Below are positions 21,901 to 33,700 of a DNA stretch of 64,000 nucleotides, one piece after another. Origin of the DNA: Bolinopsis microptera (taxonomy: Eukaryota; Ctenophora; Tentaculata; Lobata; Bolinopsidae); NCBI RefSeq assembly GCF_026151205.1, contig NC_087077.1, positions 3,596,001 to 3,660,000 of the forward strand. Direction: 5' to 3'. The notes beneath the pieces were generated by a model, which saw only the letters and a list, made by a program, of their open reading frames with translations, was not told the origin of the DNA and searched no databases. The position numbers and the translations under genes are program-made. How positions within the stretch are numbered: position 1 is the first letter of the stretch; each line of letters begins with the position of its first letter.

Positions 21901-23980
21901 TGGGATACTGAAGGGAAAGGAAGCAGTTCTAACGAGCTCTTCTCAAACACAAGGATATATTCTTGTGAACTCGGCTAGTATATATGAAACATTTGTCATG
22001 GAGTTGTAGAGGGAGTTATGTGCCTCGCCGGGCTAAAGTAGTGGATGACCTTGCTGTACGGCAAGTTAAACAAGGATCTAAAACTAATAGGTTCCGTACA
22101 GACTCAACTCTGCACCCGTGTCAATATGTTCATTATATGCAAGCCTCTTGATTTATAATCACCGAGTCTAATAATTGTTTAAGAGAGTTCTCTGGCAGTT
22201 ACGAAACTCGAGAGACTGTGGGATACTGAAGGGAAAGGAAGCAGTTCTAACGAGCTCTTCTCAAACACAAGGATATATTCTTGTGAACTCGGCTAGTATA
22301 TATGAAACATTTGTCATGGAGTTGTAGAGGGAGTTATGTGCCTCGCCGGGCTAAAGTAGTGGATGACCTTGCTGTACGGCAAGTTAAACAAGGATCTGAA
22401 ACTACTAGGTTCCGTACAGACTCAACTCTGCACCCGTGTCAATATGTTCATTATATGCAAGCCTCTTGATTTATAATCACCGAGTCTAGTAATTGTTTAA
22501 GAGAGTTCTCTGGCAGTTACGAAACTCGAGAGACTGTGGGATACTGAAGGGAAAGGAAGCAGTTCTAACGAGCTCTTCTCAAACACAAGGATATATTCTT
22601 GTGAACTCGGCTAGTATATATGAAACATTTGTCATGGAGTTGTAGAGGGAGTTATGTGCCTCGCCGGGCTAAAGTAGTGGATGACCTTGCTGTACGGCAA
22701 GTTAAACAAGGATCTGAAACTACTAGGTTCCGTACAGACTCAACTCTGCACCCGTGTCAATATGTTCATTATATGCAAGCCTCTTGATTTATAATCACCG
22801 AGTCTAATAATTGTTTAAGAGAGTTCTCTGGCAGTTACGAAACTCGAGAGACTGTGGGATACTGAAGGGAAAGGAAGCAGTTCTAACGAGCTCTTCTCAA
22901 ACACAAGGATATATTCTTGTGAACTCGGCTAGTATATATGAAACATTTGTCATGGAGTTGTAGAGGGAGTTATGTGCCTCGCCGGGCTAAAGTAGTGGAT
23001 GACCTTGCTGTACGGCAAGTTAAACAAGGATCTGAAACTACTAGGTTCCGTACAGACTCAACTCTGCACCCGTGTCAATATGTTCATTATATGCAAGCCT
23101 CTTGATTTATAATCACCGAGTCTAGTAATTGTTTAAGAGAGTTCTCTGGCAGTTACGAAACTCGAGAGACTGTGGGATACTGAAGGGAAAGGAAGCAGTT
23201 CTAACGAGCTCTTCTCAAACACAAGGATATATTCTTGTGAACTCGGCTAGTATATATGAAACATTTGTCATGGAGTTGTAGAGGGAGTTATGTGCCTCGC
23301 CGGGCTAAAGTAGTGGATGACCTTGCTGTACGGCAAGTTAAACAAGGATCTGAAACTACTAGGTTCCGTACAGACTCAACTCTGCACCCGTGTCAATATG
23401 TTCATTATATGCAAGCCTCTTGATTTATAATCACCGAGTCTAATAATTGTTTAAGAGAGTTCTCTGGCAGTTACGAAACTCGAGAGACTGTGGGATACTG
23501 AAGGGAAAGGAAGCAGTTCTAACGAGCTCTTCTCAAACACAAGGATATATTCTTGTGAACTCGGCTAGTATATATGAAACATTTGTCATGGAGTTGTAGA
23601 GGGAGTTATGTGCCTCGCCGGGCTAAAGTAGTGGATGACCTTGCTGTACGGCAAGTTAAACAAGGATCTGAAACTACTAGGTTCCGTACAGACTCAACTC
23701 TGCACCCGTGTCAATATGTTCATTATATGCAAGCCTCTTGATTTATGATGTCAAGATTTCGGATGTCATGAAAATATCAAAATATTCGCAAAATTTTTTC
23801 AAGAAATTTTTTCGAAAAATTATTTTTAAAAGGAATTCTGTAATCAACTATTTCTGAAATTAAATTAATTTGTAACAAAATTTAACAATAATTTTGTTAT
23901 GTCGTGGTTTTCCTAATCCTTCGAAATATGTCGTATATTAATATGCGAAATATGTAATGATATTGACCTGGGCACTGTGA
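18903..23980. mobile_element. 5,062-bp non-autonomous element with 18-bp TIRs, 8-bp TSD and an internal satellite array
   Basis: The element spans 18911-23972. Its termini are inverted copies of CCCAGGTCAATATCATTA, and both sides are flanked by the identical octamer CACTGTGA (18903-18910 and 23973-23980). Subterminal AATATGTCGTATATT sequences also occur in inverted orientation at the two ends. The interior is a 14-copy, 318-bp tandem array (19281-23742) with unique AT-rich spacers of about 350 bp (left) and 230 bp (right). There is no ORF of 60 codons or more, so the element must be mobilised in trans. An 8-bp duplication fits hAT-like transposases, although the CCCAGG terminus is not a canonical hAT CAGNG end, so the superfamily is left open. 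Confidence 0.85.
19281..23742. repeat. Tandem satellite array, 14 x 318 bp
   Basis: Monomer starts (TTATAATCACCGAGTCTAGT) lie at 19281, 19599, 19917, 20235, 20553, 20881, 21199, 21517, 21835, 22153, 22471, 22789, 23107 and 23425. Every period is exactly 318 bp except the fifth unit (328 bp), which has a 10-bp duplication (GGATACTGAA). Units differ at only a handful of sites, so homogenisation or expansion is recent. Diagnostic variants are CTAGTAATTG versus CTAATAATTG and CTGAAACTACTAGG versus CTAAAACTAATAGG. I see no match to 5S rRNA, U snRNA, tRNA or spliced-leader sequences, and no ORF. Confidence 0.97.
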
Positions 23981-24416
23981 GTGGTACGCGACTGTGGAAC
24001 ATTAGTTTTTATGCTTTCATGAGATTGGCTGAGCAGCATCAAAACAAATGCAGACGCCAGCATATTAACCTATTACTTAATTATGATAGGTCGGGATAAG
24101 TGAGTGCAATGACATTTGATAACCATCTTGATAGAAAGTGAAAAGGATGCACCAATAAATGCGCAACAATTTTCTTATACTTATGTTATGTTATAAATGT
24201 TCAGAACAAAGAAAATTGGAACAAAAAAAGCACTTTTGTTGCAGCTAGCGATACCTATACCAAATACATCTTCATTGATTAGAAAAATACATCACTAAAT
24301 GAATATTTAAACAGATAAAATGATGCAGATGATATATCCATAATAAATAAGAAAGTAAAATGATAATCATGATCTCCTCATTTAGCCCTTTTGTATTAAG
24401 TATTTACATCGGTGTT
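23981..24416. other. 3' flank of the Cys-repeat surface-protein gene
   Basis: AT-rich; AATAAATAAG motifs lie on the plus strand near 24340. No gene seen. Confidence 0.4.
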
Positions 24417-24709
24417 TTACAAAAACACCAAATTCAACTTCAAGACCATCATTATCAGTCCGAGCCAGAATGGTACTCCATATGCCAGAATAGTGTTTCC
24501 AGCATCAGGTTCCTCATCATTATCAACTTCAGACTCCTCCAATTCATCTTCAATAAAAGGGTCATCAACTTCAGACTCCTCCAATTCATCTTCAATGTCT
24601 TCAATGGCTTCATTTAAAGCATCCATATCAATACCACCATCGTCTGCCAATTCTTCGAATGCATCTGCATTGTCCTCGATTAGCTCTACAAATTGCTCTA
24701 GCGTCAAAT
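24417..24709 (-). other. Exon 17 of the Cys-repeat gene: acidic stalk and hydrophobic C-terminus
   Basis: The last coding exon starts after TTCTATTGCAG. It encodes a very acidic stalk with a duplicated unit (IEDELEESEVD occurs twice, DNA repeat of about 48 bp) and ends in NTILAYGVPFWLGLIMMVLK followed by a short hydrophobic tail and a stop. A hydrophobic extreme C-terminus with no cytoplasmic tail suggests a GPI-attachment signal; a tail-type membrane anchor is the alternative. Confidence 0.75.
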
Positions 24710-27700
24710 CTGCAATAGAAGATGTCATTTATATTATACATATATTATATCAGTATATAATATATATATATGTATTTACTGATTACCGAGCTGCGATTGT
24801 GAATTGGCACAGCTGATACATTCTAAAAATAATCGACTGTTACTATACGGGCCAGTCCCTAATCCCAAATCAATCAAACATTACCATACTTTTATTTAAG
24901 GGGTTCGAATCAAGATTTGTATATGAATATCAGCTTGTTCCTTACCGCAGTCGTAGGAGGAGGTAGCATTAGGTAAGCTAGTGGACCCCTCCGGACAGGT
25001 CGTACATTCTTCAGCTTCCATATCCATGAACTCTCCCGGAAGGCAGGGCTCTGTTGGGAATCAAAATTAATTTGGGTTAGTTCAATCATCACTTTTTAAG
25101 GTACGTAATGTTAAAACATCTACTTGTAACATTTTTGGAGCTATGAAAAGGACGACTTGCTTACCCAAACAATCATCATCGGAAGTTTTGTTATCACCGA
25201 CAGTGAACCAGCCAGTTTTACAGGACGTGCAAGAAGTTGCTCCAGCTTGGCTGTTGTAGGTAGCGAGAGGACACTTTTCACATTGGGATGTCTCGTTGTA
25301 GAAATACTCTCCCACCGGACAACCCTCTGAAACAAATAATTTCAGCTGTCTGTGCGCGTGTAATTTCCGAGCGGCTTAATCATGAAAATGGTGAGAGTTA
25401 CGGGACTGGTTTTTTCGGTATAGTTCCGAAAAACCTCTGACGAAGCCAAATGAATAAAGTTCTTCAAATTGGTCGGCGCGGTGGTAAGTGTTTTAATTGA
25501 TGGTTTTGTACCACAAATTGCGGTCTGTTTGTTTACTTTCATACGACAATGTAATGCATGTTTTCAAATATAATAGGCGGGTGTGGTCAGTGGTGTGGAG
25601 TTAATAAGGGTTAATTGTGATGAGGTGTAACAGTCGTGGTACAACTACAGGGTGTACGGACCTTATGGTCATGGAATGTGATGCCTAATAATGACTTAGA
25701 GAACTGATTATGTAATTATGTATTACTGACTCTGCGGGTAAATACTCCTACCCTTTTTCTCTTTTCAACTGCGGCAGTGAAATCCCGGCCGAAGGCCGGG
25801 TTACACTAACTTAGTAATAGTAAGTATATTGTCTCTTAGAACTGTTGGTTCCAATGAGGGACTAGTTTTATTGCATTTAAGGCAGAAACTAATTTATATA
25901 TTACGTAGTACGCACCACAACTGTCGATGGAGGATGAGTTGTAAGGGGAAGATTCACCCTCAGGGCAAACCACACAACTCATTGTCACCTCGTCTCTGTA
26001 AGATCCCTCCGCACATGGTCCTGTAAAGTTGTTGTTCTGTTAAAATTCTGAAAAGTGGTAAATTCCTGATTTCACATACATTTTTATCGATAATATACCC
26101 ATGCTATTGCTATGTCATCAGTAGACTTTCAATTTATCAATCGTGTCCACAAAAAGGGCACTCTAGCGCGAAAGAGGAATGAGGATCTGACCTGAACTTG
26201 CAAACAAGACAGGATGTTGTGTCGCTCTAGAGTACGCTACCTGGATCGTAGTGCGACACGTGTAACTGTAGTAGTGCGAAAGAGGGTGTTTTTGTCGGAC
26301 TTCGCACTAGAGCACTTGTCGCACTAGAGTACGTGTCGCACTACAGTACGATTACCGAAACTCATTTCAGTTCAAACTAACCAATGCAGTCAGCTAGTGA
26401 GTCGTGTCCACCCCCATACGTATAGTATCCTTCAGGACACGCAGAGCACTCAGTCGCAGCGTCCAGATCGTTGTAGGTGAAATCTGGACAGTCAGTACAC
26501 GTACCATCGGATTCGTAGTACGTTCCCGCCGCGCATGCAACTGTTGTGAATAATCATAATGGTCTCGTGATTTAAATTTGTTGGATGGACTTAGCAATTC
26601 AAATTCATAATTTACTCTACATCATCTACTTATACTTATAGTTATTAATATTATACGAAGCATAATTATTAATCTGAACGTGTACCACTACCACAGATGC
26701 CATTTTTGTCCCATTCATACAGTGAAATGATCAAAATACAAAATAACTAGCAGATCATTTCCATAACTACATAGTATTTATAATTTATATCCGGCCCCAT
26801 TTCTCACCACGTAGAGTTAGGATTGGTACCAGTAGTTAGATTAGGGATATATTAGGGTTATGAAAGGAATGGTCGCGAACTTTTATCATTCATACCCCGT
26901 GATGAATGGAACAGTATGAACCGGTTACCCCAAGCTTAGTCATAGTGTTCATGAAGATTGAAGATGTGCAGGCGGGATGATAGGCTGAGCGCCGCCCAGT
27001 AAGGGCCAGGGAATCAAACAGAAATAGTACGGCCTACTAACATTATTTTACCCATTTGGGTTTGAACTATCTTACTTGAGATAAAATGTGACGGATTGAG
27101 AAAACATACGGTTTGTGCAAACTTACGGCAATCGTCGTCGATTGTCTGATATCCGGAATCACACTCGGTTGTTACATCCTCTGCCTCAACGTCTCCATTG
27201 GAGCTGAGAGTCTGATCTTCTCTCTTCCTCCTTCGGCGACTCTCTTGTATGGTCAAAATCAGGGTTTTTTCAGTTGCTTCGTCAACGAGCTTACTCTTCA
27301 CGTTCTCCAACTTCGCTGAAATTATTAATTATATTTATTTAATTTGAAACGCGTATAATTTAAATAATATCCCACTTGTACTTGTAGATCATGTTTCATA
27401 TTTTTGATCCCAGATGAATTGTCAAGACGACAGCTTTTAGTTTTGGTAAAACTAAAATTATTTGTAAAATCTGAAATGGACTTAAGTTTGCAGTAGTATT
27501 AAATTCGAAAAAATGTTTACTCACTGGAGTCTTGGCTTGCTTTTTGATCCACAGTTAAATTTATCTCAATACTCGAATCCAACGCTTCACAAGCCACCTG
27601 CACAATTTAAAAATGCATAACTGTATATATCACTTAATTTTCAAAGATATTATTTATTAACCAATGCAAATGTTTATAAAAACGTTCTGAGCTACGAATA

Positions 27701-30700
27701 TAAACCTAATAGTAATGTGTAAGTACATTCGTGACTTTATTCAAAATCGGATATATAGCAAATATTATGTTACTAACTTGTTTGACAGAACATTGGCTGT
27801 CATCACCGGATTTGAAACAGTCATATGATTCTTCTGATGATGTTTTGAAATACTCTTTAATGGAAGTTGATAATTGAGTTTCAGAAGGACATTCAGAAGC
27901 GTCAAATTGAATAGCAACTTTAAGTTTCGGAGAGGGCGATTTGATCTCGGCACAATTTGGTACGCTACCAAACGAATTCTTATCGTCCTGATGCGACCAT
28001 TTCTTAGTTGATTCGTCACAGTCAAAATCGAACTTGGATTGCACTTTGTTTTTCATGAAGAAGAAAGTGTCATCTGGGCACGTGTAGGTGCAAGAAATAG
28101 GTGTTTCAGAAGTACAGTCTAGAGTCCCGAAACCTGGGCGTACTGATACTGGTCGACATGATGTAGATTTAGGGTCAGTTCGGTCACACTGGTCCACGCC
28201 GTAAGCTCCTTTGTTACTATATTTAATGCCAGGACAAGATTTACAACCTGTATCTGACATATATTCTCCTTCGTCGCATTGTTCTGAATCAGGATAATGT
28301 TGGTCACTGATATTAAAATTCAAACTATTTAAAGAATTTTATATAAGATCGTGGTATGTAGTAAGTACAGCTCTCAGTCTAGGAATCAAAAGTTATGTCA
28401 CACTTAAGAATAGCATTAGTACAGAAAATACAAAGTTCAACTCGTGCAAAATGTATGATAAGATTTACCCATGGTATACCGAACCCTTTTGTTGTCCTCG
28501 CCACTATTACATGTGATCCCAGATCGTTTGAGAAGGTCAAGTCCCATCATTGCCACATCTGTAATCTTTTTGTCAAGATGGTGTGTTTTCATCAAAGAGT
28601 AAACCTCAGGGAAACCAGCTGCAGGGGCTACTTTCTCAAGCATCTGCATCAGGGAGGCCATGTCATTCTTGAGATATGAGTCCAACCTGAGCGATGGAAA
28701 CATTTCCAATGATAGAAAGATGGTAGCTGAACTAACAAAAGTAGCCAATTAAATGTGTTTAAGTTTAAATACAAGAACACTGTACTAAATGAATTGGTGG
28801 TGATAATTATAAGATTACCAGTTGAGGGGACATCCCATGACTCTCATAACGTAACCTTTTCCTGTTCTCAAGACCTTATCCCACGAAAGTTCCGTGAAGT
28901 GATAAACGTTACCGTGCACTTTCAATACCACCTGGTTTTTCCGATCGAACTGTTCACTTGTGACATCCAAAGGTATTTCGCAAGGATTAGCAATCGTTAG
29001 TATAGCTTCCATACATATCTGGTAACAGGTGAAGACTTAGAATTAGTGAAGAGGCAACTGGGGTTGGGGAATTTTTAATTATCTATCATCATCGTCTGTC
29101 AGTCGATACTAGGGAAATTACGATGGGGTGTCTTTCTGTTGCCTATTATAGAAGTAAAATCATATCTCGCTAAACATTATCACAACGGTTACGGGCGATA
29201 ATTGATTATTGTCATCGATTAGGACTCAGATGTTTTGATGATAATCATTCACTTCAAAATTGTGATCGCTACAAGGATTAAAATAAACAATGATTCCCCT
29301 TCACAGGGACGAAGATCGTGTTCTTGAAATATTTTTTGGCTAAATTTTCAATACAAAACATCAAATCATACCGGACCACAGTGTTGTCGGACTATGTTCA
29401 AAATGTGCTGATCCAGCATAAGGAGGGGATAGCAGATGATTGATCCTTGGACCTCTTTGCAATCCTCAACACGATTCAGTATCTTTTTCACTATATTACA
29501 TTCCGGATAGACCATCTTCATTGTTTCTAGTAGATCTTTCTGGAGCCAGTAAAGTACATTTCCGTCTGAGTTAGGATTCTTCTTAGTTAAGTTGTATTTC
29601 TATTCAATATTTAAATAAGATATAACTTAAATGGGTCTCTAATATCGTTATCACTGCGTTATTATCTCAACATTGTAATTATAAAGGTCAGGCAAACGTA
29701 AAACATATCTTGTAGATAGTTTTACTAGTACTGTAGTCAATATTAATTATTCGCCGCCAAACTACAGCAACTGACATCAATTCTTACTCACAATATTTTC
29801 CATATTCCAGTTGCAAGATCGGAATTTCATCACTGTCAAATTGTGGCATGTATTTCATCATCTCCTTGACGGATTCCTTTTCGCCGTACTTGAATTCGTC
29901 TTCGTATTTTGTTACGTTGACTTTTTCGGAGCCTCCCCAAATATCGTAATCGATGGGAACCGGGGTGAGATAAAACCACTCCATTGCATTTTCCACCGTC
30001 CGATTTACGAACATAAACTCATTAGATGGAGTTGGCGAAGTTTCTGGGGCAGGAGTAGCAGTGCTAGTAGCACTAGCAGTGCTACTAGCACTAGTAGTGC
30101 TACTAGCACTAGCAGTGCTACTAGCACTAGTAGTGCTACTAGCACTAGCAGCTCGTTTAGGTCGTTTGAGCACTGTAAAATATGTATATTAGATATTAGG
30201 CCTAGTTACCTGGTCCTATTGTTACACCTATATATTATAGAGAGGTTGCAAAAGGAAATACACGCCCAATTCGGACAGTTTCACTTTATTACTTTATTAA
30301 ATTTGAAATTGGACTTTTAAAAATTAGACGGTTTAGACGCCCCATGATAAAATAAACGTTTCATTACTTTTTCGTTTCCTGTTATGTTCACCATCACCAC
30401 TATAATCGTTGTCATCATACTGGTGATCTCCTTTATCATCGTCTTTATCGTAGTCACTATCATAGTCACTATCATAGTCACTGTTATGTTCATCATTATA
30501 ATCGTTGTCATCATACTGGTGATCTCCTTCATCATAGTCTTTATCGTAGTCACTATCATAGTCACTATCATAGTCATTATTATCGCCGCCGAAAAGGTTT
30601 ATTAGCATATCTCCTTTTTTAACACTTGCCGCCGCCTCATCAGGGCAAACAAAACCACGTTCCACAGCTCTATTTTCAATGACTGTCATGTACTTGCTGA

Positions 30701-33700
30701 ATTGAAACGCCCAATTTCTCAGTCCAGCAGTTACGAGTGTGTGGCTTGCCCAGTCGTCATAAGACAGGTCCATGTAGAAATCAATCATTTCACTTTGATC
30801 CGGAACATTTTCAAATACAAGGTTAATGTACTTTTTTAGGGATACTTCAGGAAGCTTATAAATATTTGTAGGGTCAATTTGGAAAAGATAAGCAACATCT
30901 GTCATCATTTTTGATGTATCCTCGTTCTCCACAAAGTAGTATTTGAGTATCCCGGCAACCATTACTTTCACGTCTTTCATGAATTGTTTTGCACCCAGAT
31001 CCTTAGCCATCTCCATAACCGGGGAAATTGCGGAATCAATTTTTTCCATCACGGTTTCAAAAACATCTCCGAATGAAGAAAACATAGAAGGTAAATCATC
31101 CTTTATAGGTCCAAGAACAGCGTCAATTGCAGGGTATACAATGTTTTCATAGTACCTTTTGACAATTCTCGAACTTAAGATGTCTGCAAATGTTGGAACC
31201 AAAAGTGCCTCAAAGGAGATAACGTCGAAAACGCTGAGATAGTGTAGTGTTATGTTGATCGAAATTTTTGTAGGTTGTCTAAACGGACCGTTCCGAATTA
31301 ATTTATCTTTTAGAACAAGAATTGTCATTAACTAACAAAAGGGAAAACGTATTTTATTTCATTGCGCAATAATTAGCAACTTTAGAGCCCAGTCAAAACT
31401 TAATCAGTTTAACTTGAATTTCTGAAACTAAGGAACACGATTTCATGAATAATATTTACTTGGTAAGGTGGCATTCCAAATCTGTATTAGTTAGCCCTCC
31501 TTTGTTGTACTCTTCAAAGAACGATGTCTCATCGAGAAGTGAGTCTATGATTGAGCGAATATTTTTAGTGGTCACATCTGAGGTAAGAGCATCTCCTAGA
31601 CTTAAGAGCATCTTCTTGAAAGTACAAGATGTAATTTCATTTTTTTCCGAGAAAAACTCTGAAATCACCGAGCAAACCTGAAAAAAAATAAGAACTTGAT
31701 GACACCTTATCTTGAAAGCATAACAAAAAGGGCTAATCTCACAAATTAGTTAGAGTTATAAAATATAATTTCAACGCCAAACTCAAAGTTGTAGTTTAAC
31801 ATGGAAACCTGGTTGAACTCATAAGTAAGTAAAATTTCGAACACGATAATAATTTAGTCTTAAACACCCCGTTGTTAAATAATCTATGAAACGAACATGA
31901 TAGATATTGATATATGTATATGTTGAATAGTGATAATTGTCACGACAGCTTTAATAGATTATGTCAGCTGAATCCAATCGAAAGGGCCGGCCTGGGTCAC
32001 CATTAAATTTGGGTAAACTTACAATTTAGTGATATATGACCTACTGACCCACAAAGCATCCCTGCGGTTCTGTTTCTAGAGTTACAAATAAAAAAATGAT
32101 GACAGCTGCAAACTAAAAAGCAAACTACTACGACGGCTCACCCCAATCTTAACCCTGATATGTGCGCCGCACATTGTGCGGGTGCCACTTTTATTGTTAA
32201 AACACTTCCCCAAACTAATGAAACTATTATCATGCAAATTTATGGCACTAACTTATTATATTTTCATGTACTTACCTCAGGAAACATGTCAGTACACACG
32301 TCTTTGAGTTCAGTTTCAATGTTGGCCGCACCTTTTCTAATGTCAAGGGCTGCTGAACAAATGCCATTTATCACATCGTCCATTTCATCCTTGTCATCAC
32401 CTTCCCTCGTCTTTTTCACATTCGATTTTCTATCAGGACCGTTCCCCAAACAGTTAATGAAATCACCAAATTTGGAACAAAGATATGGATCTGATTTTGG
32501 GCAGTCGTCAATGTAGCTTGAGACTTCTTTGTAGCCAATACAATTACCTTTCGAAACTTGGCTGGAAACCTCCTTGAAAATTCTGACGGAATAATCCTGT
32601 TCTTCACACAAATTTATGGAGTCCAAGAAATCCTGAATGTGTGAATCTTTGCTTATTTCGGATGCTGCAAGATCTAACCCAGTACAAACAACAGATTTTG
32701 TGCCCGTTGGACACTGTGCCTTGTGTTGTGACTCGAATAAACTGAGGAAAGAGCAAGGTCTATCTATAAGAGCTAACAAAAATGTTTTCGCGTGTTCCCA
32801 TTCTTCACAGGGGTTCATATCCCATAGTCTGAACCCGAATACATCGTTAAATTCAGATGCTATCTCTGAGTCGGTCAACTCTTCAACTAATTTTGAGAAC
32901 ATCTTGCAAGGTGCTCCCTTAGAAGTACATGAGCCTTCCTTCTCAATAATTTGAAACATATCACAAGGCTTCTCTCCTATCTTAACCCAAAGTTCATCGA
33001 TAAACTTCACCATTTCACATGGATTGATGTCTGTAATACTCATATCATATGTATCCGATAACGTAGCACCCAATATGCCCTCATGCTCAATGTGATCCTC
33101 CTCAGCATCTCCCTCGAACCAGTCAAGCACTTTACTCATTACCTTACAATAAAGAGAACTGTCGGAGCAACTCTTAAAATCTTTGAAGCTTTCCAAAATG
33201 GTGCAAGGTTCCTTACCAACACCTTTCAAGTGATCTAATGCTCTTTCGCCCTCTTCACAAGGATCTAAACTAAACATGTCCAAATTTGTGGCTTCTTCGA
33301 ACTTTTCAGGCATCCCTGTCATTGAAATAGCTTCTGAGATCTTGCAAGCAATTTTATTTTTATTTTGGAACGCTTCTTTCTCACAACTCTTGTTGAATGA
33401 TCCGAGATTTTTCAACGCGTTGCATTTGTCGTCTATCATGTCATCGTAAATTAAGGACTTCACTGCCGTAGTCTCCTGGCACATATCGACAGACCAAAAG
33501 TCAGAAGTGTCCAGCCATTCTTCGATCATCTCGACAAATCCTTCGCTGCTCACCATACTATCAATTCTATCAAAAATTGGTTTTGCCATCATCGATCTTT
33601 TTGCCATTTCAGTAGTTTTCATGCTAATCAATAATTTGTGAAGGTCACAGGGATTTTCGAAAACAAGAATGCGCTCGAGCACGTAAAATAAGAACTTTTT

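Larger units (their letters stand above)
24946..26540 (-). other. Exons 13-16 of the Cys-repeat gene: ephrin-receptor-like (GCC2/GCC3) modules
   Basis: Exons 26382-26540, 25916-26020, 25165-25326 and 24946-25050 each start and end in phase 1 and encode Cys modules of the ephrin-receptor-like family: CAAGTYYESDGTCTDCPD, then CPEGYYTYGGG; CAEGSYRDEVTMSCVVCPEG; CPVGEYFYNETSQCEKCPL, then CTSCKTGWFTVGDN; CLPGEFMDMEAEECTTCPEG. The same modules occur in SCUBE- and SVEP1-type extracellular proteins. Symmetrical phase-1 exons are the classic substrate for exon shuffling. Confidence 0.88.

Noticed and set aside
19281-23742. CRISPR array, or tandem 5S rRNA/snRNA/spliced-leader genes
   Set aside because: There are no unique spacers (whole 318-bp units repeat), and the monomer has no resemblance to 5S, U1-U6 or tRNA sequences, no Sm-site-like AATTTTTG motif and no A/B box pair.
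24412-24816. 134-residue plus-strand Ser-rich ORF
   Set aside because: It is the antisense shadow of the acidic last exon of the Cys-repeat gene. Likewise the 29811-30320 and 30384-30605 plus-strand ORFs mirror the Ser/Thr/Ala and Asp/Tyr tracts.
24895-24915. tRNA gene suggested by a GGTTCGAATC box
   Set aside because: No A box at the right distance and no acceptor stem pairing. The same applies to GGTTCGAGG near 6960 on the minus strand, which is LINE 5' sequence.
25784-25830. Definite Helitron 3' end
   Set aside because: A GC hairpin followed by CTAA is suggestive, but the base after CTAA is C rather than T and no 5' TC terminus could be identified.
31279-31328. Frame break between exons 4 and 5 of the Cys-repeat gene
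   Set aside because: The apparent break arises only if the acceptor at 31331 is used. The inner acceptor (CCGTTTAG before 31278) restores phase. The same reasoning resolves exon 6-7 (acceptor at 29565).
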